From NCBI GenBank assembly GCA_034440575.1, contig JAOTOL010001661.1, positions 1,699,501 to 1,763,500 on the forward strand: 64,000 bases of DNA, given 5' to 3'. Made by a program: the position numbers and the translations under genes. The stretch is from Imbricaverruca yamaguchii (lineage: Eukaryota > Arthropoda > Thecostraca > Neoverrucidae). Positions 50,030-61,106 of this stretch are shown here, piece after piece (the first letter of the stretch is position 1; each line of letters opens with the position of its first letter). The notes beneath the pieces are model-generated. The model was not told the origin of the DNA. It saw nothing but the letters and a program-made list of their open reading frames with translations, and did no database searches.

Positions 50030-50560
50030 GGCTGTGTCGCACGAGGCACGCCACACGGCGGCCGTCCGGCGACCAATCAGACGCCGCCCGCGGCGCAACA
50101 AGGGTCAGCGGCGCGCCAGCGGCCCGCTGCGACGGCCGCCCGGGTGCTGGCTGTTTGATCGATAGGCGGGGCAGCGTACCGGCCGTTGGCAGTGATGAGG
50201 TCAGCCCTGCATACCTGCACTCTTTCGGCACGACCGCCGGCACGCCCGCTCCGCGACGCCGGCCGAAGACCAGTCAGCTGGCGCGCTGTTCCGCGTCCTC
50301 GCGCGCCACGTCAACCGCTTCAGCTGGCGCGCCGACCGCGACTGGCCGGCCGCCCAGCGGGGGCGGTACTCCACAGGAACGGCACAGCGGTGGCCCTCAG
50401 GGCGAGGAGGTCACCAAGTCAGCACCGGTGGCGCGCGTGTCAGGCCGGCGGCCGCCGGTGGCGCCCGTCACGCCTTATCCCCGCCATCGGCCGAGCACGA
50501 ATGTCCGGCTATGAATAGGTAATGGTGCTCGCGCGGGCGTAAACACTGCGTTGCTATAGG
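50030..50560 (-). promoter_or_regulatory. CpG-rich 5' UTR/promoter region of the 499-codon exon
   Basis: GC- and CpG-rich unique sequence directly upstream of the start codon. No TATA box stands out. Promoter status is inferred from position and composition. Confidence 0.4.
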
Positions 50561-50649
50561 CTCGCTCGCTCGATGCACGCCGGTTGGATCAGCCACGTGA
50601 CCGGCGTCGCGGATTGGCAAGGGGATCCGGCCAGGTCACGTGACGGGCG

Positions 50650-51170
50650 TCTATCGCAGCGGCCTGGAGCGGATATCGCCGCGGCCTGGGGCGGATATCG
50701 CCGTGGCCTTGGGTGGATATCGCAGTGGTCTGGGGCGGATATCGCCGTGGCCTTGGGTGGATATCGCCGTGGCCTGGGGCGGATATCGCCGTGGTCTGGG
50801 GCGGATATCGCCGTGGTCTGAGGCGGATATCGCCGTAGTCTGGAGCGGATATCGCCGTGGCCTGGGGTGGATATCGCCGTGGTCTGGGGCGGATATCGCC
50901 GTGGCCTTGGGTGGATATCACCGTGGTCTGAGCCGGATATCGCCGTAGTCTGGGATGGATATCGCCGTGGCCTGGGGCGAATATCGCCGTAGCCTTGGGT
51001 GGATATCGCCGTGGTCTCGGATGGATATCGCCGTGGCCTTGGGTGGATATCGCCGTGGCCTTGGGTGGATATCGCCGTGGCCTTGGGTGGATATCGCCGT
51101 GGCCTTGGGTGGATATCGCCGTGGCCTTGGGTGGATATCGCCGTGGTCTCGGATGGATATCGCCGAACCC
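50650..51170. repeat. 22-bp minisatellite, about 23 copies, each with GATATC
   Basis: Unit ggatatcgccgtggccttgggt, with ctggggc/tcggat variants. Every copy contains the GATATC palindrome. The array lies about 0.6 kb upstream of the 499-codon exon. Three frames are open because 22 is not a multiple of 3; these are artefacts. Confidence 0.97.
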
Positions 51171-53181
51171 TCGGCCGTCAGGATGCTGTGTTCTCGGAAA
51201 GCAGGTCGCCGGTCATTCCTGATGAGTGCGAGTATCTACCGTGAGCCCACCGGCTGATCTGCGGTGTGGTGCGGCTTGTGTGTGGGGGGAGGGGGTATGT
51301 GTGTCGGACTGCGCCGCCTTTTCCGCAGGCAACAGACGTTGTAGGTAACTAATCTTGTATATGGATCACTAAGGTTTCTGAATAGGTGAAATGGACTCCA
51401 GTATGATGACTGACTCCGTAGCGAAGCACATTGGAAAATTGATGATCATGTGACGCTGTCTTATGTACAGTGAAGGATTGTGCACGATGTAAATGATGTT
51501 CAGGTGAGTGCATGACGATGTCATAATCACACCAATCAAGAAATAAATAATCACATGGAACGAGATCTCAATCCCAATATCTGACTGATTTGTGAAACTG
51601 TGGGTAGTGTGAACACTGTACATGCTTTCAGCAATCGCATTTAGTTTACTAGCTTAAGCTGAGGAAACATTCTACTACATATCACATGTTCTCTCAATTG
51701 CGCACAACTTCCGACTCGACGTTTTGGGACGTTCTGTTCTGATATATGTGTTTAACTTACATAGGTTTGTGATTGTCATTGCGCCCTGCTGTGAATGCAA
51801 TCCATACATCTAACCGAACAACCAGAACCGAAATTTGTCATTAACGGATCACATAGGGAGTCATTGTCATGAGTATGGCTTATTGTAACAGTATAAATGT
51901 AAAGAAATGAAGCGATATCTTGCACACATTTTCCGCAAACTTGATCATATTTGGTGGAACCAGGATCAATCATTGCTAAGCCTTGCTTGTAAAGCGTATG
52001 TATATTCTGAGCTGTTTTCAAGCACTAAAGTTAAGAATTATATAACTTATATAGCTTTATGCAACTCGGAAAGCTTTATATAACTCGTGCTTGAATCCAA
52101 CGACTGACAAGACAATCGCAAGAAAGTCTTCATTTGAAGGAAACATGAACAAAATTAAGAGGAAGGATCCTCTTCGACATCATGAGGAAGGAAAACCTAC
52201 TTCGCTGAGATGACAGGTTTTTAACTAGATGTATGCATCAACTTTTCAGTGGAGGGTATGAGGGCACACCTCTCCAATTCAGCATCAAGTAGGCCGACAT
52301 ACATCAAATGTAGATACGGGATTTTCGTGCCCTTCCTGTTAGCAATACTACGTATTTTCGCCATATCTTTTGTCTGATGATATCTGGAGAAAATGTTTTT
52401 TCCAAGCATAATTAGCCCTGGGTTAATTAGGTTGATTGTATGCAATGAATGAGTGGCAAAATCCTAACTGCGCCCCTACACGTGCAGTACAGTCAGGCGC
52501 TCATCTCGTCAATGCACTAGTCCTTAGTACTATTTGTATGTACCATAAATAGTATATAACGCAAATATAAATAGCCATGCAATAAGTACAAGTACCAAGA
52601 ATAGCCATAAAATTGCTATGCTCTCAGGTGGATGAAGGGTAACCGTAGAATATACGTAAAAGCTTAACACTTTCGATTCATGCGCGTCAAACTTGAATAA
52701 TAAGAAAGCTGAAAGTAGTCATGCACAATTACAAGTTATGTGCTTGCTCAGTACCACATAAAATATTTCACATTACTATCACCGATGTTAGTTTGAAAGA
52801 GGTAGGTATTAATGATAGTGTATAGTCTCCTGCCAGCAGAGTCAATCTGATATTCCTAAAGCCCGGCTAATCAGACGGAAGTTTGCTTAACAAAGTCCTA
52901 GAAGTGCCATTAATTCAGACTGGATAAGGAAAAGCCATCAACGCATGTGACACAGGTCACCGAGGTCAGTATCGTTCCACGCACCCACTAAAGGGGATCG
53001 ATCAGGCTCGGGATGATTGGGCTACCTGGGAACACGATTTTTCCAAGATGATTCAGCCAAAAAATCGTCCGATACAAGTTGAATTGCGATAGTCCGAGAT
53101 AAGGTGAACAGATATATACGTACATTTCGATGTGTTTAGTGTTGCAGCATTATATTCAGTTTGTTCATTCATCCACCACTG

Positions 53182-53185
<4 letters not shown>
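51171..53185. other. No recognisable gene
   Basis: AT-rich unique intergenic sequence between the 22-bp array and the CA microsatellite. Confidence 0.5.

Positions 53186-53186
<1 letters not shown>

Positions 53187-53232
<46 letters not shown>
53187..53232. repeat. (CA)n microsatellite
   Basis: About 23 uninterrupted CA dinucleotides. Confidence 0.98.
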
Positions 53233-53233
<1 letters not shown>

Positions 53234-53599
53234 ATTGTCATACATTCTACGTAGTTTTCCTTGTAGTCGAAGGTGAAAAGTTCATTGAACGTCCATCTCT
53301 TGTCGTGGATGTTTTCGTGGTGCTCTCGAATGGAGTCGGTACAACTAGTGAACTAAGTGAAGTGGTGAAATCAGCTGAGTAAGCCATCGAGTCAATGCAA
53401 TATTGAGATCAGTGCGGAAGTTTGCTCGAGTTTCTCTCTGTTCGTTTTAGTTTTCAAGAATGAACCTGAATGTTCACAACAGAACACATATCTATCACTG
53501 CTACAGAATTTCGCTTCTGTTTTCTTTCTTGGGATGGTGATCGATCTTATTCATGAAGTTACCCCTAAATTGTCCGGCTGACTATTTGATTGCAGAACA

Positions 53600-55029
53600 A
53601 TTTGAAGCATGTCTTTTATTAGATACCATCTATGTTGCGGAATAACTTCATTTAGTGATTTCAGCTGCTGATCTGGATACAGCTGCTACATTGTATATAT
53701 GAAGCATACCTTTTTAAGGAAAAGTCTTCCATTGCAATATAGTTCGCTTCGTCTGATTTAAAGGCCCTGATCACCTGCTCAGCGACTGACTTCTTGGGAA
53801 AACGGTGCCAGCGCCCGGCATAAATTAATCCAGGCAGTCAAGTCAGACGACTTCCAGACATGGAACACATACTCAAATCGATTCAAACTTCTGTCCTCAT
53901 CGTTCAGGTCGTGTCGTGTGCGAGCTAGGACTCGGAAATGATCACGTGCCACCGTCTGAATTGGAAGTCTCTCAGTGCTGAGACACGTGAAGTCTGAAAC
54001 CCGCCGCTCCGTTCGTGCCTGCCTCATTCTTGGTTTTCACTGCTGGACCGAAGCACAGCCGTAACGAATACGAGAAATATTGATCTAGATGTCTTTAATT
54101 GAATGATGGTTATTTACAAAATAAATTCATACAAACATGTGTTCATTGGATCCCTACAGTGCAGCTTCACAAATTGGAATCACAATGGGAGAATGGCTGA
54201 CAGTATTGGCACCGACCCACGAGTCCTGCACTTCGTACAGTCCCAACAGAGAAATGTGCTCCCGAAGAACCACCGTCAGAAATTTGGCATCACGCAGACA
54301 AACGCCCAGCTGAACATAACGAGAGACGATATTCGGGATAACGACAGCAGCAACCGGAAGCACTGGGAATGCCTCAGCGCAGCTTCTGTACACATCAGCT
54401 GACATTCTCCAGTCCTAAAACAAGTGCCTACGTCTCACAAAAGCCTCAGGACGATTCATAGCCATGCACCGGTCTTCGAACGCTAACGTGGACAATATAC
54501 TTGTACAGAGACACACTGGGACGACGCGGCCTATTCAGCCACCAATATTGGCACAGTTAAAGCTGCTGCTCAGCTTTATGCGAAATCAGAATGCGGTTCG
54601 CCAGCGCGGCGCGATGCGGTCGTCCGCCCCAAATGTCCGTCACCAGCATACATTACATCGCCTCTGGTGGTCAAAGCAGCTCCGAACATCACAATCCACT
54701 CCCAAACATTTGGCTTTCGTCCACGACTCCTATTTTCCACGAGCTAACAGATAGCGGCGTTACAGTGTCAACACGGTGAGCAGCGGCGCACGGTCATATA
54801 AAGCATCTCCACACGCACATGTGCGCACGTCGGCGCGCACCCAGCGGACCATCTGAACCGCGGGCCCATCACACTCAGCTCAACCGCACTTCAGAATCGG
54901 ACGGCTTGCGAGCCAGACAGCCCCGCAACGGGACGGCACGTGAGAGCGGGTGGCGGTCGGCGCGGCTGGGCACGTGACCACGGCCGGCGCCGGGCGGCGG
55001 CCGTGCCTACGTCAGACGTAGGTGCGCCC
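53600..55029 (-). other. Shank: Probable 3' UTR and downstream flank of Shank
   Basis: Follows the Shank stop codon on the minus strand. Candidate polyadenylation hexamers are ATTAAA at 54094-54099 and AATAAA at 53615-53620. Which is used, and whether the UTR reaches that far, cannot be told from sequence. Open frames at 53779-54027, 54154-54405 and 54464-54754 have no domain support. Confidence 0.4.
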
Positions 55030-57363
55030 CTACCTGGCCGGGCTACACGCCTGCACCAGCAGACGCTTGAGCGACTTGTCAATGTTGATGCGGTGGGCCA
55101 TGCGCTTGACGCCCAGCTCGCTGAGGCCGGCCGCGTCGAGCTGCAGCAGCCGGCGTCCGTCGACGGCCGCCTCCGCGAACCTCGCCTTGTACTCGGGCAT
55201 GAAGAGGCTCTCCAGCCAGTCGCACGTGTCGTGCACCGTCCACTGCGCCACGGCCGAGCTGCGGAACCGGTTCTTGACGTGCGCCGGCGCGGCTGGTCGC
55301 GCTCGCAGCGCGGCCGGGATCTTGGACGGGCTGGTGGCGGCGGGTCGGCGCAGGCCGCCGCCCGGCCGCGGGATGCCAGAGCCGCGCTGCGGCGACACCA
55401 CGCCGGTCGGCGACGCCGGCGAGGTCGGCGAAGTCGGCGAGGTCGGGGAGGTGGCACCGGACGTCGCCGGCGACCGCATGCGCAGTCCCAGCGTCTTGGG
55501 CTTGACGAGCCGCGACGGCGCAGCGTCGACCATCGGCTTGGGCGGCGGCCGCGGCGCCGGCGGCTTGGCCGTCTGGTCGCTGAACTCGGGCGGCGGCGGC
55601 AGCACCGGACCGCCGTCGAACTCGGGCGGCGGCGGCACGACGGGCACCGCCGCGCCGCCGCTCAGCTGACTGGCGTGCTGCTCGATCTGTCGCAGACTGC
55701 GCTCGATGCTCTGCTGCCGCTCCGGCTCCGGCTCGGGCGAGTCGCCGCCGACCGTGATCACCACCGTGGTGGTGCCGCCGAAGCGCAGCTGCTTGTTTTC
55801 GCGCGTCGGCCGGCCGCTAGGCACTCCGATCGACACCGGCTTGACGGCACCCGTTTTTGAGCTGAGGCTGGAGACGGGTGTGGTGGTGGCGGTGGTGGCG
55901 CGCGCCGACCGGCCGGCCGCCAGACACGGGATGCTGCTGGCGCGACGCGTCTCGCCGGCCGCCGGTCGCGCCGGCTTGGCGGCAGCTGGCCGTGTGCCGC
56001 GCTCAGAGCTCAGGATCCACGTGCGGTCGCTGGTGTCGTCCGAGCTCTCCGACTCCTCGCTCTCGTCCTGGCGGCGTGTGTACGGCGCGCCTTCGGTCGG
56101 GATGAACGTCACGTACTTGGGCTGCGCCTGGTCCTGGTCCGAGCTGACGCCCGACGACGAGGCGTCTCCCTCCTCCGCGTCGCGGGACGCTGGCACCAGT
56201 GGCACCAGTCTGGCGCTGCGCAGCTTCGCGCGCGCCGTCCGCAGATCGTCGCCGCTCAGGCTGCCGATCGTGTGAGACTTGGTCATACCAAGCGGTGCCG
56301 GCTTGGTCGCAGGACTCTTGATGCCGGCCGGCGGCGGCTTCTTGCCGATCTGGATGCGTGTCACCTGCTCGACACAGTCCTCCTGGGGCGGCGGCGCGGC
56401 GGTGCTCTCCTCGCCTGTCGCGGCGCTTTGCTGTCCCGCTGCCGCGCTCTGCTGGCCGGCCGCGCCGCCGACGTCCCCGAGACTGAGCCGCCGCCGCCGC
56501 TCGGCCACCTTCTCGGCCAGCATCGCCTGCAGGTGAGAGCCGCCCGCCGCCGCCGCCGCCGCCGCCGGAGGGCTGGCCGCCGCGGCCGGCCGGACGCGCG
56601 GCGACGGCGGCGGCTTCAGCTCGAGCAGCGCCGCCGGCGGCGGCGGCAGATTCTCGGACGACGCCGACTGGCGGCGCTGCGGCCGGGCGTACAGCTCCGC
56701 CACGTCGACGCCGCCCGGCGCGGAGTTGGTCGGCGTCGTCGGCGTCGTGTCCGTCGACGTGGAAGTGGAGGTGGGCGTGGCCGGCTCCGACGGCGGCGTC
56801 TCGGCGCGCGCCACCGGCGGCACGCTCCGGCTGCGCGCCTGCAGCCGCCGCCGCAGCGTCGCCTTGTCGCCGCCGTCGTGGAACGCCAGCGCCTTGAGCT
56901 CGGTGGGCGACGCGTACAGCTTGGCGTCGGCCGACGGCCGGAAGGTGGACGGCACGCGCCGGCCGCCGCCGCCGTCGTCGAGCGGCGGCGGCACGGCGTA
57001 CTCGCCGGCGGCCAACAGCGGCGAGGCGGCCGGCCGGGCGCGGCCGCCGCCCTTCACGTGGCGCGGCCGGCGCGGCCCGTCAGAGCGCAGGCTCGGCTCG
57101 TCGCTGGTCTCGCTGCTGGTCTCGACGCTGCGGCGGCGCGCGCGGCTGTACAGGTGCTCGATGCTGGACCAGGCGGCGCGCGGGCCCAGTCTGGCGCCGG
57201 GGCCGTGCCGCAGCGCGTGCAGGTCCTCCTGCGAGTGGCTGCGCCGCCGGTCGGCACACGCGGCCGCGTTCTGCAGGTCAGGCGTGCTGTGGAACTCCTT
57301 GCGGAGGCTGCCGGTGTCGCCCACATAGACGGACTCGAGCGGCACGCCCTTTACTTTCTTGCC
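55030..57363 (-). CDS. Shank: Shank terminal coding exon: proline-rich region and SAM domain
   Basis: The acceptor TTCGGCAG|GGC at 57364/57363 opens 778 codons in phase 0, ending with a stop at 55030-55032. It encodes the long postsynaptic-scaffold linker. Near 55620-55640 and 55580-55605 are two PPPPEF motifs, matching the PPxxF ligand of Homer EVH1 domains. Near 55530-55570 is KPPAPRPPPKP, matching the cortactin SH3 consensus. The last 75 residues (55033-55260) form the SAM domain (TVHDTCDWLESLFMPEYKAR ... LGVKRMAHRINI), which in Shank proteins drives sheet-like polymerisation at the postsynaptic density. Ala and Pro runs and strong GC3 bias create long antisense frames that are not genes. 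The identity is secure; only the exact residue numbering is unknown. Confidence 0.93.
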   Translation of the reverse strand, partial: GKKVKGVPLESVYVGDTGSLRKEFHSTPDLQNAAACADRRRSHSQEDLHALRHGPGARLGPRAAWSSIEHLYSRARRRSVETSSETSDEPSLRSDGPRRPRHVKGGGRARPAASPLLAAGEYAVPPPLDDGGGGRRVPSTFRPSADAKLYASPTELKALAFHDGGDKATLRRRLQARSRSVPPVARAETPPSEPATPTSTSTSTDTTPTTPTNSAPGGVDVAELYARPQRRQSASSENLPPPPAALLELKPPPSPRVRPAAAASPPAAAAAAAGGSHLQAMLAEKVAERRRRLSLGDVGGAAGQQSAAAGQQSAATGEESTAAPPPQEDCVEQVTRIQIGKKPPPAGIKSPATKPAPLGMTKSHTIGSLSGDDLRTARAKLRSARLVPLVPASRDAEEGDASSSGVSSDQDQAQPKYVTFIPTEGAPYTRRQDESEESESSDDTSDRTWILSSERGTRPAAAKPARPAAGETRRASSIPCLAAGRSARATTATTTPVSSLSSKTGAVKPVSIGVPSGRPTRENKQLRFGGTTTVVITVGGDSPEPEPERQQSIERSLRQIEQHASQLSGGAAVPVVPPPPEFDGGPVLPPPPEFSDQTAKPPAPRPPPKPMVDAAPSRLVKPKTLGLRMRSPATSGATSPTSPTSPTSPASPTGVVSPQRGSGIPRPGGGLRRPAATSPSKIPAALRARPAAPAHVKNRFRSSAVAQWTVHDTCDWLESLFMPEYKARFAEAAVDGRRLLQLDAAGLSELGVKRMAHRINIDKSLKRLLVQACSPAR

Positions 57364-58019
57364 CTGCCGAACAAGGAGAAATCGTTACTATTTGGGCGCA
57401 GGCTGCAACGACTATGATAACGGTCAGTGGTTTCATATGTAGTCATGGCCTGTATATTCCAGGGCCGGTTTCATGGAATGAATAGGAAACAGACTCAAAC
57501 GAGCCCTTTAATTTGCCTTTCGAGAGATTGTACATCCAATGTTCATTAGCAAAGCAGATTTCAACACCGACAAAGAACTGGCAGGAGTTAAGATGCCAGA
57601 GTAGAGGCAATAGCTTATTATGGTTCCGATGATGATGATGAATTGGAGTTTAGAGTTTAGGCAATAGAGCATGGCTCCGAGAATCCATGTCCACATTCAT
57701 TGATTGTCGCTTCCTACTAGTGTTGACATACACAGACCGACGGAAGGCGAAGTACAAAAGATAGCATAGCGCGCTGTGTTGGGCAATGATAATTGCTCCA
57801 TGCGCCACGTCAACACTTCGCGAAAGACCAACATCGCCCCATTTCCCACGCCTGGGTATCGCATTCATAGCTGTTGACAGCTGCGACCAACTTAAGCAAG
57901 CGCCTCGCAGTACTCAGCGACACACACACAAACAATTATAAACCAATGATTCATCGGCGATCATATTCCCACGCTTCATAGATCCACAGTCCACCGCCTT
58001 CGCCTTCCTCCGCTTCATC
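57364..58019 (-). other. Shank: Shank intron, unique part
   Basis: AT-richer intron sequence between the terminal exon's acceptor and the 42-bp array. No additional exon is recognised. Confidence 0.7.
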
Positions 58020-58937
58020 TCAGCCCGCGGTCCACCATCTCCCACCTTCCCACGCCCACCCAGCCCTCACCTTCCCATCTCAGCCCGGTCACCATCTCAC
58101 CTTCCCTCACCTTCCTCATCTCATCCCGCGGCACACCATCTCTCACCTTCCTGTGCTTCATCTGAGCCCACGATATACCGGCTCTAACCTTCCTGAGCTT
58201 CATCTTAGCCGGCGGTACACCGGCTATCACCCTACCACGCCTCATCTCACTCCGCGGTACACCGGCTCTCACCTTCCCACGCCCCATCTCAGCCCGCGGT
58301 ACACCGCTCTCACCTTCCCACGCCTCATCTCAGCCCGCGGTACACCGGCTCTCACCTTCCCACGCCCCATTTCAGCCCGCGGTACGCCGGCTCTCACCTT
58401 CCCACGCCCCATCTCAGCCCGCGGTACGCCGGCCCTCACCTTCCCACGCCCCATCTCAGCCCGCGGTACGCCGGCCCTCACCTTCCCACGCCCCATCTCA
58501 GCCCGCGGTACCTCCTCACCTTCCCACGCCCCATCTCAGCCCGCGGTACTCACCTTCCCACGCCCCATCTCAGCCCGCGATACACCGGCCCTCACCTTCC
58601 CACGCCCCATCTCAGCCCGCGGTACGCCGGCTCTCACCTTCCCACGCCCCATCTCAGCCCGCGGTACACCGGCCCTCACCTTCCCACGCCCCATCTCAGC
58701 CCGCGGTACGCCGGCTCTCACCTTCCCACGCCCCATCTCAGCCCGCGGTACGCCGGCTCTCACCTTCCCACGCCCCATCTCAGCCCGCGGTACACTCTCT
58801 CACCTTCCGCCGCCCGGCTCTCACCCGCGCCCCATTCAGCCGGCGGCCCTCACCTTCCCACGCCCCATCTCAGCCCGCGGTACACCGGCTCTCACCTTCC
58901 TGCGCCCCATCTCAGCCCACGGTACGCCGGCTCTCAC
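58020..58937 (-). repeat. Shank: 42-bp minisatellite made of exon end plus 5' splice donor, about 20 copies
   Basis: On the minus strand the unit reads GCTGAGATGGGGCGTGGGAAG followed by GTGAGAGCCGGCGTACCGCGG. The real exon end reads GCCGAGATGAAGCGCAGGAAG|GTGAGAGCC, so the unit is a tandem copy of the last 21 exonic bases and the first 21 intronic bases. Nearly every copy keeps GGAAG|GTGAG. Units closest to the exon (MGRRK, then MGRGK) are most exon-like, and distal ones (58020-58260) are degenerate. The array starts at the donor itself with no spacer. Confidence 0.95.
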
Positions 58938-59194
58938 CTTCCTGCGCTTCATCTCGGCCACGCTGGCGTAGACGCGCGGCCCGCCGTGGCCGGCGGTGGG
59001 CGGGTAGCGCGGCGCCGAGCCCTGCCGCGCGAACATCTCCTCCAGCTCGCGCGACGTCAGCCGGGAGATGGATGGCCGCGTGCGGATCGACGCCACCTTC
59101 ACCGACGGCACCTTGTACGTCTCAGAGTCGACCGAGCTGCTGTTGGTGCTGCGTCCCTCCGAGTCGTAGTCGTGGATGGCGCGGTCCAGCGCCT
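58938..59194 (-). CDS. Shank: Shank linker exon
   Basis: The acceptor GTTGCAG|AG at 59195/59194 (phase 1) and donor AAG|GTGAGA after 58938 (phase 0) bound 257 bp. Joined to the preceding exon, it reads YPEI-EALDRAIHDYDSEG. It then contains RPSISRLTSRELEEMFARQG, which aligns with the conserved vertebrate Shank segment RPTSRRITPAEISSLFERQG downstream of the PDZ domain. It ends at VYASVAEMKRRK. This match in order and position confirms the gene identity and shows no exon is missing on either side. The donor is the origin of the adjoining 42-bp array, so alternative 3' ends of this exon are possible. Confidence 0.92.
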
Positions 59195-59204
59195 CTGCAA
59201 CGTC

Positions 59205-59475
59205 AGGGTTGCGTCACACGACCGGCCGATGCGTCACTGTTACGTCACACGACCGGCCAATATCGTCAGTACTACGTCATGCGACCGGCCGATGCGTCAC
59301 TGTTACGTCACACAACCGGCTGATGCGTCAGTACTACGTCATACGTCTGGCCGATCCATCAACGTTACGTGATACGACCGGACGATGCGTCACTGTTACG
59401 TCAAACGACCAGCCAATATCGTCAGGTCCACGTACACGACCGGCCGACATTGTTAGGGCTAGGTCAGATCACGTG
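59205..59475. repeat. Shank: About 31-bp degenerate minisatellite rich in TTACGTCA (CRE-like) sites
   Basis: Repeated gcgtcactgttacgtcacac and gaccggccgat-like segments. TTACGTCAC occurs at 59240-59248 and 59303-59311, with TACGTCA, TTACGTGA and TTACGTCAA variants at about 59273, 59336, 59365 and 59397. It lies in the intron immediately upstream of the linker exon's acceptor. Confidence 0.85.
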
Positions 59476-60880
59476 CAGCAAGGTCGGGCACCATAGGAGA
59501 ATGATCAGATTTGGCACAGAAGACATCCAGTACGAAAAGGGGTCAGGGTCCAGTATGTGAAGGTCCGGTCATGACTGGCGGCGGAGGGGTGATGACTCAT
59601 GGCTTTTAGGTCCAGAAATATCATGCAAACGTCTATCTTTAAGAAATACAAGATTCTCCATAATACTTTGGTTTAGTAAGCAAAAACAATGCATCGAACA
59701 TTGAAACTCAAGCACATTCTAGTTCTAAGAGAGGGATTGGAAGGCCACAACTCTTCACACACTCTCCAGGGCAGAGCGTTGGTGTAAGGTCGCACCCTAG
59801 AGCTGTGGGAGGATAGCTTTCGAGTTTTTCTTAGTTTTGCTTGATCAATGGGACATTCTTTCCGCAACTTACCACTAGGCAAATTACCAGGCATATCGGG
59901 ACAGGAGGCTATGACGTCATGGAAGGGAACACTTCCAATGATCGTTCCCAGAATTCGCATATTTTGCAGGCTTGTCATCACATAACACGAATCGTGTTAC
60001 GTTTGGTGCCTTGGGGCAGCTGGGATGCATCCGAATAGGTCTACGGTCTACGGTTTACCAAGGTCTTATTGGGTAGCTGACCCAAGGTTGACCTGGAATG
60101 ACCTTTCAATATTGTCAGTTTATTTTAGGATCATTGTGGTACCTTGATTCAAATTAATTCGTGCAGTTTATCGCATGGTTCGTGAAAATAGCGTGTTGAG
60201 AAAGGTATTCAGTATTTCTATTGATGATGCAAATATTCGTATTCAACCTGAGTTGTCGCTGATGCATTATAATGTAGCACAGCATGCGTAGCTACGATTG
60301 AGCAGTACTATGACAGAACCACTAACACCACATGGCATTTCTTTTAGCATCAAATTGCAACTGGAATTGAAAATGTTCGACTTCTCTGGAAATTTTAATC
60401 TGGATTAATCTGGACATCTGGATTAATCAAATACTTGAACCTGTCACGTCCGGCGGCGAACAAAGGCATGTAAATCAGATGGCAACACATGTCATCACGA
60501 GTACTACGGTGGCGTTTGCTTCACTTGATAGCACCATTGGCTTGGAAGCGCTGGGGGCCAGATCCAACCCTGCACTGATGAAGGTGACAAACACCATGGA
60601 CTGACGGAGGTCAAATCGTTGACAGCACTTCTCAAACTGCATACACCAGTTGGACCTCACCTCAAGCACAAGGTCAGGCAAAGTAGCAACAAAGTGGATG
60701 GAACAGGCAACGTTAGCAATGACGGCCTCGCGAGATCAATCCAGCAGCGCCGTCTGGCGTCGAGCGCTTATTCGATGAATCCAGTCGCATTTGTCATGAG
60801 CGTCATCAGCATGCACTACATCGCAGCCTTGACGTCGAGACCGTGTGGTGCTTTAATCAAGAGTCGTAACTGGCGGCCGG
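59476..60880 (-). other. Shank: Shank intron, unique part
   Basis: No exon recognised. Shank reading phase is continuous from the exon at 61107-61389 to that at 58938-59194, so no obligatory exon is expected here. Confidence 0.7.
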
Positions 60881-60884
60881 GGGA

Positions 60885-61100
60885 CTGCAGACCGTCCTAC
60901 CGAGGACAGCCAGGACGGCTAGGGCCGTCTCACCGAAGACAGCCGGGATTGCCAGGACCGTCTCACCGATGACAGCCGGGGCGGCCAGGACCGTTTCACC
61001 GATGACAGCCAAGATGGCCAGGACCGTCTCACCGAGGACAGCCTAGATGGCCAGGACCGTCTCACCGAGGACAGCCAGGACGGCCAGAACGTCCGTCGGC
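60885..61100 (-). repeat. Shank: 33-bp minisatellite with donor-like cores, about 6 copies
   Basis: Unit gtctcaccgaggacagccag plus gacggccaggacc. On the minus strand copies contain (A/T)TCGGTGAGAC, or TTCGGTGAGAC and ATCGGTGAAAC variants. The true donor 7 bp upstream of the array is ATCG|GTGGGT. The exon frame stays open for about 190 bp into the array. Confidence 0.92.
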
Positions 61101-61106
61101 ACCCAC

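Noticed and set aside
49116..50514. 349- and 258-codon plus-strand frames opposite the 499-codon exon
   Set aside because: Shadow frames; the minus frame has the Kozak start, exact phase to a strong donor, and a coiled coil.
54940..57417. Long plus-strand frames (up to 381 codons) opposite the Shank terminal exon
   Set aside because: Antisense shadows of a GC3-rich coding exon; Arg/Ala/Gly-rich and without domains, whereas the minus strand has SAM, Homer and cortactin motifs in order.
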